From contig NZ_SRSO01000013.1 in NCBI RefSeq assembly GCF_004791695.1, positions 62,001 through 126,000 of the forward strand: a DNA stretch of 64,000 nt. Direction: 5' to 3'. Shown here piece by piece: positions 55,583 to 64,000 of this stretch. Each line of letters begins with the position of its first letter. Positions within the stretch are counted from its first letter, which is position 1. The position numbers were made by a program, and so were the translations under genes. The notes under the pieces are model-generated. The model was not told where the DNA came from. It made no database searches and saw only the letters and a list, made by a program, of their open reading frames with translations. Source of the DNA: Flavivirga rizhaonensis (GTDB lineage: Bacteria; Bacteroidota; Bacteroidia; Flavobacteriales; Flavobacteriaceae).

Positions 55583-58075
55583 ATGACGAAGAATTTAGTG
55601 ATTGTTGAGTCACCAGCGAAAGCCAAAACCATTGAGAAATTTTTAGGAAAAGACTTTAAAGTAGAGTCAAGTTTTGGACATATATCCGATTTACCTTCCA
55701 AGGAACTAGGAGTTGATGTAGATGGTGATTTTAAACCAAAATATGAAGTTTCAAAAGATAAAAGGGCAGTCGTAAAAAAACTGAAAGATTTAGCTAAAAA
55801 TGCAGAATGGGTTTGGTTAGCAAGTGATGAGGATCGAGAAGGAGAAGCTATAGCATGGCACTTGGCAGAAACTTTAAAGTTAGATAAGGAAAAGACAAAA
55901 CGTATTGTTTTTCATGAAATCACAAAAGCAGCTATTCAAAAAGCGATTGAGAACCCTAGAGGTATCGATTACGATCTAGTGGATGCGCAACAAGCGCGTC
56001 GTGTATTAGATAGAATAGTTGGTTACGAACTTTCTCCTGTACTTTGGCGAAAAGTAAAAGGAGGTTTGTCTGCTGGTAGAGTGCAATCTGTTTCAGTAAG
56101 GTTGATTGTTGAAAAAGAAAGAGAAATACAGGAGTTTACTCCTGTAGCTTCATACAGAGTTGATGCAGAATTTTCTAACGAAGATGGGCAAACTTTTAAA
56201 GCAAAGCTTCCAAAGAACTTTTCAACCAAAGAAGAGGCTCAAAGTTTTTTAGAAAAAAATAGTGCTGCAAATTTTAAGGTTTCAGATTTAGAAAAAAAAC
56301 CAGCGAAAAAATCACCAGCAGCACCATTTACAACCTCTACCTTACAGCAAGAAGCATCACGTAAATTATACTTCTCAGTAAGTAAAACCATGACAATGGC
56401 ACAACGGCTATACGAAGCAGGTTTAATTACTTATATGAGAACAGATAGTGTTAACTTATCTGATGAAGCACGACAAGGAGCCCAGGCAGAAATTGAAAAT
56501 GCCTATGGAGCAAAATATAGCAAGCCAAGAAATTATAAAGGAAAAGCAAAAGGAGCCCAAGAGGCGCACGAAGCTATTCGTCCTACAAACTTCTCAACAC
56601 ATTCGGTAGATATCGATAGAGACCAAGCACGTTTGTATGATTTAATATGGAAACGCGCCATTGCATCACAAATGAGTGAAGCAGAATTAGAACGTACCAA
56701 TGTGAAAGTTAGTGCATCTACGCATAACGAAACCTTTACAGCTAATGGAGAGGTCATTACTTTTGATGGCTTTTTAAAAGTATATTTAGAAGGAACAGAT
56801 GATGAAGACGTTGAGCAAGAAGGTATGTTGCCAGCAATGAAAACCAATGAAACACTTCTTAATAACTATATCACAGCAACAGAACGTTATACACGTCCAC
56901 CAGCAAGATACACAGAAGCATCACTTGTTAAGAAGTTGGAAGAGTTAGGTATTGGACGGCCATCAACATACGCGCCTACTATTTCTACGATACAAAACAG
57001 AAATTATGTAGAGAAAGGGACTGTAGAAGGTGTTGAGAGAAGCTATACGCAATTAAGACTTCAAAATGGGAACGTAAATGATAAAACATTAACCGAGAAA
57101 GTAGGTTCCGATAAAGGAAAATTAGTGCCAACTGATATAGGTATGATTGTAACCGACTTTTTGGTAAATCATTTTGAAACCATATTAGATTATAATTTTA
57201 CAGCTAAAGTTGAAGCAGATTTTGATGAGATAGCCGAAGGGAATGAAGATTGGACTAAGATGATGAAGTCATTTTATAAAAATTTCCATCCAAAAGTAGA
57301 AGACGTAAAAGAAAATGCTGAAAGAGAATCTGGTGAACGTATTTTAGGAACCGATCCTAAATCTGGAAAACAAGTAAGTGTGCGTTTAGGTAAGTTTGGA
57401 CCTATGGTACAAATTGGTACTGTTGATGATGAAGAGAAACCGCAATTTGCTAGTTTAAGTCCAGATCAGCAATTAACAACGATCACTTATGAAGAAGCCA
57501 TGGATTTATTTCAGCTTCCAAAAAGCCTGGGAACCTATGAAGGGGAAGACATTGTCGTAAATAATGGTCGTTTTGGTCCTTATGTTAAGTTTGGTTCTTC
57601 ATTTGTTTCATTACCAAAAGGAGTAGACCCTTTAAGTGTAGAACTTGATGATGCTATCGTTTTAATTGAAGAAAAGCAAAAAGCAGATGCTCCTATATAT
57701 ACGTATAAAGAGTTGCCTGTACAAAAGGGTAAAGGACGTTTTGGACCATTTATTAAATGGAACAACATGTTTATTAACGTAAACAAAAAATACGATTGGG
57801 ATAATTTATCTGATGAAGATATTGTTGAATTAATTGAAACAAAAATTCAAAAGGAAATAGATAAGGTTATTCATAATTGGGAAGAAGAAGGCATTCGTGT
57901 TGAAAAAGCACGTTGGGGAAGACATAATGTTTTAAAAGGGAAAGTAAAAGTAGAACTTGCAAAAACGGTAGATGTTTCAGAAATGACTTTAGAAGAAGCC
58001 AAAGCGATTATTGAGGCGAATACTCCAAAGAAAAAAGCAACTAAGAAAAAAACACCAGCAAAAAAGAAGAAGTAG
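55583..58075 (+). CDS. topA: DNA topoisomerase I
   Basis: An 830-residue type IA topoisomerase that relaxes negative supercoils. The TOPRIM domain has LVIVESPAKAKTIEKFLG, SSFGHISDLP and SDEDREGEAIAWHL. The active-site Tyr is in LITYMRTDSVNLS, and the DNA gate shows QEAHEAIRPTNFS and SLVKKLEELGIGRPSTYAPTI. The C-terminus has topoisomerase C-terminal repeats (GRFGPYVKFG and GRFGPFIKWN) instead of zinc fingers, and a Lys-rich tail (KKKATKKKTPAKKKK). It is followed by the arginase-like gene and gldK. Confidence 0.96.
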   Translation: MTKNLVIVESPAKAKTIEKFLGKDFKVESSFGHISDLPSKELGVDVDGDFKPKYEVSKDKRAVVKKLKDLAKNAEWVWLASDEDREGEAIAWHLAETLKLDKEKTKRIVFHEITKAAIQKAIENPRGIDYDLVDAQQARRVLDRIVGYELSPVLWRKVKGGLSAGRVQSVSVRLIVEKEREIQEFTPVASYRVDAEFSNEDGQTFKAKLPKNFSTKEEAQSFLEKNSAANFKVSDLEKKPAKKSPAAPFTTSTLQQEASRKLYFSVSKTMTMAQRLYEAGLITYMRTDSVNLSDEARQGAQAEIENAYGAKYSKPRNYKGKAKGAQEAHEAIRPTNFSTHSVDIDRDQARLYDLIWKRAIASQMSEAELERTNVKVSASTHNETFTANGEVITFDGFLKVYLEGTDDEDVEQEGMLPAMKTNETLLNNYITATERYTRPPARYTEASLVKKLEELGIGRPSTYAPTISTIQNRNYVEKGTVEGVERSYTQLRLQNGNVNDKTLTEKVGSDKGKLVPTDIGMIVTDFLVNHFETILDYNFTAKVEADFDEIAEGNEDWTKMMKSFYKNFHPKVEDVKENAERESGERILGTDPKSGKQVSVRLGKFGPMVQIGTVDDEEKPQFASLSPDQQLTTITYEEAMDLFQLPKSLGTYEGEDIVVNNGRFGPYVKFGSSFVSLPKGVDPLSVELDDAIVLIEEKQKADAPIYTYKELPVQKGKGRFGPFIKWNNMFINVNKKYDWDNLSDEDIVELIETKIQKEIDKVIHNWEEEGIRVEKARWGRHNVLKGKVKVELAKTVDVSEMTLEEAKAIIEANTPKKKATKKKTPAKKKK

Positions 58076-58176
58076 AGATTGGTGTTAGTTGTTCCATATG
58101 TGTGCTGAGTTGATTAAAAATAATTAACTAACTATAATTCAATAAACAAAAAAAGAGGAAAAATCATCAAAATCAA

Positions 58177-59343
58177 ATGAATTTTAATTTTTTATCACCT
58201 GTTTCAGATTTGGTTGTAGCTCATAATGAGTTGCTTTCGTCACAAGCCTTAGGAAGAAAATTTAAAATTCACTCTTTACAAAACGGTATGCCAGATTTAG
58301 ATGATGTCGATATCGCTATTTTTGGTGTTTTGGAAAATAGAAATGATATTAACTATATAGGAGAAGAGTTTCAATTAGACGAAATTCGAAAATCCTTGTA
58401 TGGTCTTTTTCCTGGAAGTTGGAATACAACAATTGCAGATTTAGGAGATATTAATAAAGGTGAAAGTGTTGAGGATACTTATTTTGCATTAAAAACGGCT
58501 ATAAGTATTTTAATAAAGAAGAAAATTATACCTATCATATTAGGAGGTACTCAAGATCTTACTTATGCAAACTATAGAGCGTATGATAATTTAATGCCTA
58601 TGGTTAATATTGTAAATGTTGATAGTAAGTTCGATCTGGGCGATTCAACAAAACCTATAAAAAATAATAGTTTTGTTGGTAAGGTTATTTTAGATCAGCC
58701 TTATAATCTTTTTAACTACGCAACCATAGGGTATCAAACCTATTTCAATTCGCAAGAAGAAATAGATTTAATGGACAGTCTTTATTTTGAATCCTACAGA
58801 CTCGGGCAAGTATCTAATGATATAACAATTGCTGAGCCTGTATTAAGAGATGCTAATATTGTTAGTATTGATTTAACTTCGGTAAAAGGCTCAGAGGTTA
58901 GTTTAAATCAAAAATATTCGCCTAATGGGTTAGATGGAAAAGAAATATGTGCTATTTCACGTTATGCTGGTATTAGTAATAAAGTAACTTCTTTTGGTAT
59001 ATATGAATATAAACCATCTAAGGACGATAAAATAACATCCATGTTAGTTGCTCAAATGATCTGGTATTTTATCGAAGGTGTTAATTACAGAGTAAACGAT
59101 GATGATTTTTCGGAAGACAGAAACTATCAAAAATTTATAACTCTTGTTGATTCTCAAGAATTAGTATTTTACAAGAGTAATAAAACGGGAAGATGGTGGA
59201 TTGAAATTCCTTTTTTAGATGAAGTAAATAATAAATTGAAAAGACATACGTTATTACCATGCATGCATCAAGATTACCTGGATGCCTGTAATAATAAGTT
59301 GCCAGACCGTTGGTATAAAGCATTTCAAAAGAATTGTGTTTAG
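58177..59343 (+). CDS. Arginase/formimidoylglutamase-fold protein with missing metal ligands
   Basis: A 388-residue ureohydrolase-fold protein. The three metal motifs can be placed but are eroded: GGTQDLTY has Gln126 for the usual His, VDSKFD keeps Asp149 and Asp153 but has Lys151 for His, and SIDLTS keeps Asp232 but has Thr234 for the second Asp. Three of six Mn ligands are therefore lost, so hydrolysis of arginine or formimidoylglutamate is unlikely. It lies between topA and gldK on the same strand. A structural or regulatory role linked to the gld genes is possible but is inference. Confidence 0.78.
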   Translation: MNFNFLSPVSDLVVAHNELLSSQALGRKFKIHSLQNGMPDLDDVDIAIFGVLENRNDINYIGEEFQLDEIRKSLYGLFPGSWNTTIADLGDINKGESVEDTYFALKTAISILIKKKIIPIILGGTQDLTYANYRAYDNLMPMVNIVNVDSKFDLGDSTKPIKNNSFVGKVILDQPYNLFNYATIGYQTYFNSQEEIDLMDSLYFESYRLGQVSNDITIAEPVLRDANIVSIDLTSVKGSEVSLNQKYSPNGLDGKEICAISRYAGISNKVTSFGIYEYKPSKDDKITSMLVAQMIWYFIEGVNYRVNDDDFSEDRNYQKFITLVDSQELVFYKSNKTGRWWIEIPFLDEVNNKLKRHTLLPCMHQDYLDACNNKLPDRWYKAFQKNCV

Positions 59344-59368
59344 AGCCAAGAAAAGGTTGTAAAGCTTA

Positions 59369-59456
59369 TTTCATCGGTAAAATGCTATTTTTTCACGATG
59401 AAATGTATTTTTTTTATCGAAAAAGTTGTTTTTTAAAAAATATATAAATATGTTTA
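59369..59456 (+). promoter_or_regulatory. gldK promoter region
   Basis: TTG at 59426-59428 and TATGTTTA at 59449-59456 (7 of 8 to TAnnTTTG) are 20 bases apart, the normal spacing for this phylum. The inferred transcription start near 59463 lies upstream of the chosen gldK ATG at 59507. Upstream, TTTCATCG (59369-59376) and CGATGAAA (59396-59403) form an inverted repeat that may be an operator. Confidence 0.5.
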
Positions 59457-59506
59457 CGCTCTCAAAAATGAAGCTTAAACTAATTAACCTCGAGTTTTCT
59501 ATGGAT

Positions 59507-60874
59507 ATGAAGAAGTTTATATTATTAATCACAGTAATGACAGTACTAGCTAGTTGTGGCTCTAAAGATAGAGGCGAACTAGTAGGTGTAAAAGGAAAAA
59601 AATGGCACCCAGAAAAGCCTTATGGGATGCAACTAATTCCTGGTGGATCGTTTATTATGGGTAAGGCAGATGATGACCTTGCTGGTGTGCATGATGCACC
59701 TGCAAAAACAGTTACTGTAAGAGCCTTTTATATGGACGAAACAGAGATAACAAATAGCGAATATCGCCAATTTGTTCACTGGGTAAGAGACTCTATAGTT
59801 AGAATGAAACTAGCCGTGTTAGCTGACGAAGTTGGTTTAGTTCCAGAAGATGGAGGTATTGGTGAGTATGCATTTAAAGATGCAGATACAGCAAATATGT
59901 CTGTTTACGAGAAATATATGTTCGAAAACTATACAGGTTTAGGACCAACAGGCTATGAAGGACGAAAGATTAATCATGATGTTGATTTAATTTTTGACAC
60001 AGCCGAATATCCAGATGAATATTATACTGAAGTTATGGATACGATGTATCTTCCTTTAGAAGAATCTTATAATGGACAACGTACTTGGGATGTGAAGAAA
60101 TTTAAATTCCAATACAATTATATGGATATCCAAGAAGCAGCTAGAAATAGAAGTGTTAAACGTAAAGACGTTATCTTAAAAGAAGAAATTGAAATATATC
60201 CAGATACCACTGTTTGGATTAGAGATTTTGCCTATTCTTATAACGAACCTATGCACAATGATTATTTTTGGCATGACGCTTATAGTGACTACCCAGTAGT
60301 AGGTGTTACATGGCAACAAGCCAAAGCATTCTGTGAGTGGAGAACTATTAATAAAAACTCTTACCAAAAATCTAAAAGAGGATCTGCAATGGTAAATAGA
60401 TTCAGATTACCATCTGAAGCAGAGTGGGAGTATGCCGCAAGAGGCGGTCTTCAAGCAGCAACGTATCCATGGGGAGGACCTTACACTAAGAGTGATAGAG
60501 GTTGTTTTATGGCAAACTTTAAACCAGTTAGAGGAGATTATGCAGCAGATCAAGCGTTATATACAGTAGAGGCTAAATCTTACGAACCTAACGATTATAA
60601 TTTATACAATATGGCTGGTAATGTATCAGAATGGGTAAATGCATCTTATGATGCGTCATCTTATGCCTATATATCAACAATAAACCCTAGCGTAAATGAT
60701 GAGGATAATAAGCGTAAAATTGTAAGAGGTGGTTCATGGAAAGATGTTGCATACTTTTTACAAGTAAGCTCTAGAGATTATGAATATGCTGATTCTGCAA
60801 GAAGCTATATTGGATTTAGAACAGTACAAGATTACATGGGGACACAAGTAACAAAAAATTCCAATAACAAATAA
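59507..60874 (+). CDS. gldK: Gliding motility/T9SS lipoprotein GldK
   Basis: A 455-residue outer-membrane lipoprotein that, with GldN, forms the periplasmic ring of the type IX secretion system. A signal peptide (MKKFILLITVMTVLASC) has its lipobox at LASC. The mature part is a formylglycine-generating-enzyme-like domain: GGSFIMGKADDD, YMDETEITNSEYRQFV, YPVVGVTWQQAKAFCEWR, RLPSEAEWEYAARGG, NMAGNVSEWV and RKIVRGGSW. The frame reaches 59426, but the ATG at 59507 starts the signal peptide; one at 59501 is also possible. Confidence 0.95.
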   Translation: MKKFILLITVMTVLASCGSKDRGELVGVKGKKWHPEKPYGMQLIPGGSFIMGKADDDLAGVHDAPAKTVTVRAFYMDETEITNSEYRQFVHWVRDSIVRMKLAVLADEVGLVPEDGGIGEYAFKDADTANMSVYEKYMFENYTGLGPTGYEGRKINHDVDLIFDTAEYPDEYYTEVMDTMYLPLEESYNGQRTWDVKKFKFQYNYMDIQEAARNRSVKRKDVILKEEIEIYPDTTVWIRDFAYSYNEPMHNDYFWHDAYSDYPVVGVTWQQAKAFCEWRTINKNSYQKSKRGSAMVNRFRLPSEAEWEYAARGGLQAATYPWGGPYTKSDRGCFMANFKPVRGDYAADQALYTVEAKSYEPNDYNLYNMAGNVSEWVNASYDASSYAYISTINPSVNDEDNKRKIVRGGSWKDVAYFLQVSSRDYEYADSARSYIGFRTVQDYMGTQVTKNSNNK

Positions 60875-60914
60875 GAATCAAATCAATAACAATAAATACT
60901 ATTAATTAACCTAC

Positions 60915-60932
60915 TTAAGTATTCTTACTTAA
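60915..60932 (+). other. Hairpin in the gldK-gldL gap
   Basis: TTAAGTA (60915-60921) and TACTTAA (60926-60932) with a four-base loop, 18 bases before the gldL ATG. Confidence 0.45.
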
Positions 60933-60950
60933 AATTAAAAACCGAAAATT

Positions 60951-61586
60951 ATGGCAAAGTCAAAAGCAAGTAAAAAGTTCATGAATATGGCTTATGGATT
61001 AGGAGCAGCAATTGTAATCGTTGGAGCTCTATTCAAAATTATTCACTTCGAAATAGGACCCTTAACAGGTAATGTAATGTTAACTATTGGTCTTGTTACA
61101 GAAGCAATTATTTTTGCATTATCCGCATTCGAACCAGTTGATGAAGAATTAGATTGGTCTTTAGTATATCCAGAATTAGCTGGAGGACAGTCTGGTAGCA
61201 AAGAAAAGGAAAGTCCACAAGGGATGTTGGCTACTAAATTAGATGAGTTGTTAAAAGACGCTAAGATTGATAGCGAATTAATGTCAAGTTTAGGAGAAAG
61301 TATTAGAAATTTCGAAGGCGCTGCAAGAAATATGGGGTCTACAGTAGATTCTGTTGAAGCAACTAGAAAATATGGTGAAGAATTATCATTAGCTGCGGCT
61401 CAAATGGAATCATTAAATAGCTTATATAAAGTACAGTTAGAAAGTGTTAACAAACAAGCTTCAATTAACGAAGAATCTATTGAAAATGCTGCTAAATTAA
61501 AAGAGCAAATGCAATCGTTAGCATCAAACTTGTCTTCATTAAATGGTGTTTACGGTGGTATGCTGTCTGCAATGCATAAAGACTAA
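60951..61586 (+). CDS. gldL: Gliding motility/T9SS motor protein GldL
   Basis: A 211-residue inner-membrane protein forming the proton-driven motor with GldM. Two helices lie near the N-terminus: MAYGLGAAIVIVGALFKIIHF and GPLTGNVMLTIGLVTEAIIFALSAF. The second carries the Glu (TEAII) thought to couple proton flow. The remainder is a cytoplasmic coiled coil rich in Glu, Ser and Leu (QMESLNSLYKVQLESVNKQASINEESIENA). The stop codon lies inside a hairpin shared with the gldM leader. Confidence 0.96.
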   Translation: MAKSKASKKFMNMAYGLGAAIVIVGALFKIIHFEIGPLTGNVMLTIGLVTEAIIFALSAFEPVDEELDWSLVYPELAGGQSGSKEKESPQGMLATKLDELLKDAKIDSELMSSLGESIRNFEGAARNMGSTVDSVEATRKYGEELSLAAAQMESLNSLYKVQLESVNKQASINEESIENAAKLKEQMQSLASNLSSLNGVYGGMLSAMHKD

Positions 61587-61628
61587 TTAGGGGTTAATCC
61601 CATTTATTATTAACCAAAAACCTAATTA
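61584..61628 (+). other. Hairpin spanning the gldL stop and the gldM leader
   Basis: TAATTAGG (61584-61591) plus GGTTAAT (61592-61598) pair with ATTAACC (61609-61615) and CCTAATTA (61621-61628), with an AAAAA bulge. The stem ends three bases before the gldM ATG (61632) and overlaps the gldL stop. Confidence 0.6.
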
Positions 61629-61631
61629 GAT

Positions 61632-63191
61632 ATGGCAGCAGGAAATTTATCACCAAGACAGAAAATGATTAATCTGATGTACCTAATATTTATAGCCATG
61701 TTGGCTTTAAATATGTCGAAAGAAGTACTTTCAGCATTCGGATTAATGAACGAGAGACTTGTAGACTCTAACAAATCGGCAAAAGAACGTAACCATAGTT
61801 TTGTTGAAAACTTAAAACTTAAAGCTGAAGAACAGCCTGAAAAATATGAACCTTTAAAAGCAAAAGGTGAAACATTAGACAAGCTGGCAGCAGATTTTGA
61901 TGAGTACCTTGAAGGTTTGAAAACCAAAATGATCAAAACAGTTGACAATCCCACAGATTATGAAATTATGGATAAAGGAGATTACCTTGATCAAAATTTC
62001 TTTAAAGGAGATAAACTTAAAGCAGATGGACAGGAGTTTTTGAAACAAATTAATACCTTTAGAGAAGGGGTAGTTAATTTGCTTAAAGACGAAAAAGGGA
62101 TGGAAGAAATTGTAAAAGATGTAAAGGATAAGTTTAATACTGATGATGTTAAAAGAGGTGCTGGAACTGTAGATTGGTTATCTCATAACTATAAAGGGTT
62201 TCCTTTAGTAGCTTCTTTAACTAAAATGACACAACTTCAAGCAGATATTAAGACAACAGAATCTGAGGTATTGTCTACGATGTTACAAGGAACACTATCT
62301 GGCGAAGTGTCTATGACTAATTATACAACTTTGATGGAAACATCTAAATCTGCTTACTTTAATGGTGAGAAATTTGATGGACAAATTGTATTAGGTCGTA
62401 AAGATGCTTCTACTAAACCTACTAGAGTTGAGTTAACTTTAGATGGGAGACCACTTAAAGAAGACCAGTATGTTATCGAAGAAGGAAAAGTAAAGCTTAA
62501 AATAGGAACTGGTGGTGTTGGTGAACATAAAATTGAAGGGAAATTGATTTTTGCTCAAGATGGAGAAGAAATTGAAGTGCCTGTAAAGTCATCATTCGCT
62601 ACGGTTTCTAAACCAAATGCTGCAACTATTTCAGCTGATAAAATGAATGTAGTATATCGTGGTGTTAAAAACCCAATGACTATTTCATTTGCTGGTATAC
62701 CTGATAATAAAGTATCTGCAAGCGCTCAAGGTTTATCAAGAGCTGGAGGAAGCAGATATATAATGGACGCTACTAGAATTAAAGGTAGAGAGGTAACAAT
62801 TAATGTTACAGGTACATTGCCAGGGGGACAAAAAGTAAGTGATAATGCTAAATTCAGAATTAAAGATTTACCAAAACCAACTGGTACAGTTAGAGGTGAA
62901 GACGGTGCAATAAAAATGCAAAGAAACGCTCTTGAAATATCGACTATTGGTGCCAAGTTTGATGATTTCGATTTTGAATTACCATTACGAGTTACAGGAT
63001 TTAAATTTAAAGTACCTGGACAGCCAACAATAACTGTTAGAGGTAACAAGTTAGATAGCAGAGCTAAAGGAGCATTACGTAAAGCAAAGCGTGGATCTGG
63101 AGTTCAAATATTTGATATTGAAGCTAAGGCTAAAGGTGTAAGTGTGATACTTAAAAAAGTATCTCCGGTTTTTGTTGAGATGACAAACTAG
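61632..63191 (+). CDS. gldM: Gliding motility/T9SS motor protein GldM
   Basis: A 519-residue bitopic protein whose large periplasmic part reaches the GldK-GldN ring. The single N-terminal helix INLMYLIFIAMLALNMSKEVLSAFGLM includes the motor-contacting segment. The periplasmic domains D1-D4 follow, with ALLVRNA-like beta segments such as EDQYVIEEGKVKLKIGTGGVGEHKIEGK and GFKFKVPGQPTITVRGNKLDSRAK. Length is as in Flavobacterium johnsoniae GldM. Confidence 0.96.
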   Translation: MAAGNLSPRQKMINLMYLIFIAMLALNMSKEVLSAFGLMNERLVDSNKSAKERNHSFVENLKLKAEEQPEKYEPLKAKGETLDKLAADFDEYLEGLKTKMIKTVDNPTDYEIMDKGDYLDQNFFKGDKLKADGQEFLKQINTFREGVVNLLKDEKGMEEIVKDVKDKFNTDDVKRGAGTVDWLSHNYKGFPLVASLTKMTQLQADIKTTESEVLSTMLQGTLSGEVSMTNYTTLMETSKSAYFNGEKFDGQIVLGRKDASTKPTRVELTLDGRPLKEDQYVIEEGKVKLKIGTGGVGEHKIEGKLIFAQDGEEIEVPVKSSFATVSKPNAATISADKMNVVYRGVKNPMTISFAGIPDNKVSASAQGLSRAGGSRYIMDATRIKGREVTINVTGTLPGGQKVSDNAKFRIKDLPKPTGTVRGEDGAIKMQRNALEISTIGAKFDDFDFELPLRVTGFKFKVPGQPTITVRGNKLDSRAKGALRKAKRGSGVQIFDIEAKAKGVSVILKKVSPVFVEMTN

Positions 63192-63194
63192 AAT

Positions 63195-63293
63195 TAACCT
63201 TTATGGTTAAACCTTGATAAATTAAAAGATACTAATTTGGAATATCCATAACGAAAGTTAGAAAATTAACTCTAAAGTTGTGTTATGGATATT
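63195..63293 (+). other. Hairpins in the gldM-gldN gap
   Basis: TTAACC/GGTTAA (63195-63211) lies just after the gldM stop. Further on AATATCCATAAC (63241-63252) pairs perfectly with GTTATGGATATT (63282-63293), a 12-bp stem enclosing 29 bases. No T run follows, so it is more likely a processing or stability element than a terminator. Confidence 0.55.
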
Positions 63294-63328
63294 GCATATG
63301 ACCATAGAGAATTAATAAATATAAGAAC

Positions 63329-64000
63329 ATGAAATTAAAAAGTTTTTTATTAACCGTTACCGCTGTTTTTGCAGTGTCGGGTATGTTTGCTCAGGCAAAT
63401 ATATTAAACGCCAAGAGTCCTGAGGAAATTGGTGTAAGAACAGAAGAACAAAGGGAAATTGACAATGATAAGCCTTTAGAGTATGGTTATGTAGATGATA
63501 GAGATATCCTGTTTTCTAAGATGACATGGGAAAAAATTGTTCTTGATGAACGCGCAAATTTTCCGTTATATTATCCTACCGATACTAACAATATTGGTAA
63601 TGATAGAAGATCGTTATATCATGTACTTATGAAGAACATTGAAAACGGAAGAATAGAAAACATATACGATGATTCTTATTTTACAGCAAAACGTACTTTA
63701 AAAGATATTGAAGCTGCTTTAGTTAAAATTGATACTACAGAATTAGGTATTGAGCAATTAAATGCAGGAGAAGCATTATCTCCAGAGTATATTAACAGAA
63801 GAGATATTACAGCTGCAGATATTAAGGAGTATCATATTAAAGGTCTTTGGTATTTTGATAAGCGTCAAGCCGAAATGAAATACAGATTACTAGGTATCGC
63901 TCCAGTTGCTCCAGATGTGAATTTTATTGATGAGCCAGAGCCAGATTTAGTACCTTTATTTTGGGTGTTCTTCCCAGATGCAAGAGAGGTATTACATGAA
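63329..64000 (+). CDS. gldN: Gliding motility/T9SS protein GldN, 3' partial
   Basis: 224 codons are visible before the window ends. A signal peptide (MKLKSFLLTVTAVFAVSGMFAQ) is followed by DDRDILFSKMTWEKIVLDERANFPLYYPTDT, then RRSLYHVLMKNIENGRIENIYDDSYF and AADIKEYHIKGLWYFDKRQAEMKYRLLGIAPV. This matches GldN (PorN), which binds GldK in the periplasmic T9SS ring. It continues past base 64000. Confidence 0.95.
   Translation, partial: MKLKSFLLTVTAVFAVSGMFAQANILNAKSPEEIGVRTEEQREIDNDKPLEYGYVDDRDILFSKMTWEKIVLDERANFPLYYPTDTNNIGNDRRSLYHVLMKNIENGRIENIYDDSYFTAKRTLKDIEAALVKIDTTELGIEQLNAGEALSPEYINRRDITAADIKEYHIKGLWYFDKRQAEMKYRLLGIAPVAPDVNFIDEPEPDLVPLFWVFFPDAREVLHE

Noticed and set aside
58177..59343. 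Active formimidoylglutamase (hutG) or arginase
   Set aside because: Three of six metal ligands are substituted and no his-utilisation or arginine gene is adjacent.

Overview
This window is AT-rich DNA from a gliding member of the Flavobacteriaceae (Bacteroidota). It carries gldB and gldC, then topA, an arginase-like gene and gldK-gldL-gldM-gldN, which encode the core of the type IX secretion/gliding machinery. Other family hallmarks are exosortase XrtF with its partner, a zinc-ligand-free primase, DUF5686/TonB-type outer-membrane proteins, lipoproteins with acidic residues after the lipid-bearing Cys, and -7 promoter boxes of the TAnnTTTG type. No rRNA, tRNA, transposase or CRISPR array was found.

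Layout. 0-4.2 kb: end of an amidohydrolase, fabD-lspA, an FAD-dependent dehydrogenase. 4.2-6.0 kb: a broken GH88/GH105-like remnant beside an FG-GAP lipoprotein. 6.1-9.0 kb: DinB-like and PPOX-like genes divergent from a MocR-type regulator. 9.0-10.6 kb: a two-gene PIN-nuclease cassette between short inverted repeats. 10.6-17.4 kb: a 2TM-dihydrofolate reductase fusion, a glycogen-binding-module protein, thyA, a CNT nucleoside transporter, a bifunctional-nuclease/UVR protein and etfB-etfA. 18.0-26.4 kb: pdhB, a DUF5686 protein, a methyltransferase, dnaG, an atypical response regulator and nadE. 26.5-35.3 kb: gldB-gldC, an esterase, a lipoprotein peptide deformylase and the rod-shape operon mreB-mreC-mreD-mrdA-rodA. 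35.5-39.0 kb: purH, a GAF/fRMsr protein, xrtF and its partner. 39.1-43.2 kb: a putative heavy-metal (copper-like) acquisition cluster (HYC_CC_PP protein, HMA-MauE protein, TonB receptor, periplasmic HMA protein). 43.2-44.1 kb: a decayed stretch with a broken XRE regulator and nested inverted repeats. 44.1-51.2 kb: the leftward series miaB, sigma-54 activator, lptE, TPR protein, secG, groES-groEL. 51.3-55.4 kb: three putative surface lipoproteins and a duplicated membrane-protein pair. 55.6-64 kb: topA, the pseudo-arginase and gldK-L-M-N (gldN cut by the window end).

Unexplained structure lies mostly between genes. Several families of dispersed GC-richer palindromic elements occur. One sits within about 20 nt of the start codons of thyA, groEL and the sigma-54 activator. 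Another appears to be inserted in frame inside ThyA and the TonB receptor. There are also related heptamer tandem repeats at two loci, a perfect 34-bp palindrome upstream of etfB, and hairpins in every gap of gldKLMN. The best candidates for something new are the PIN cassette, the exported deformylase in the rod-shape operon, the ligand-poor arginase next to the T9SS core, and the repeats that colonise coding sequence.
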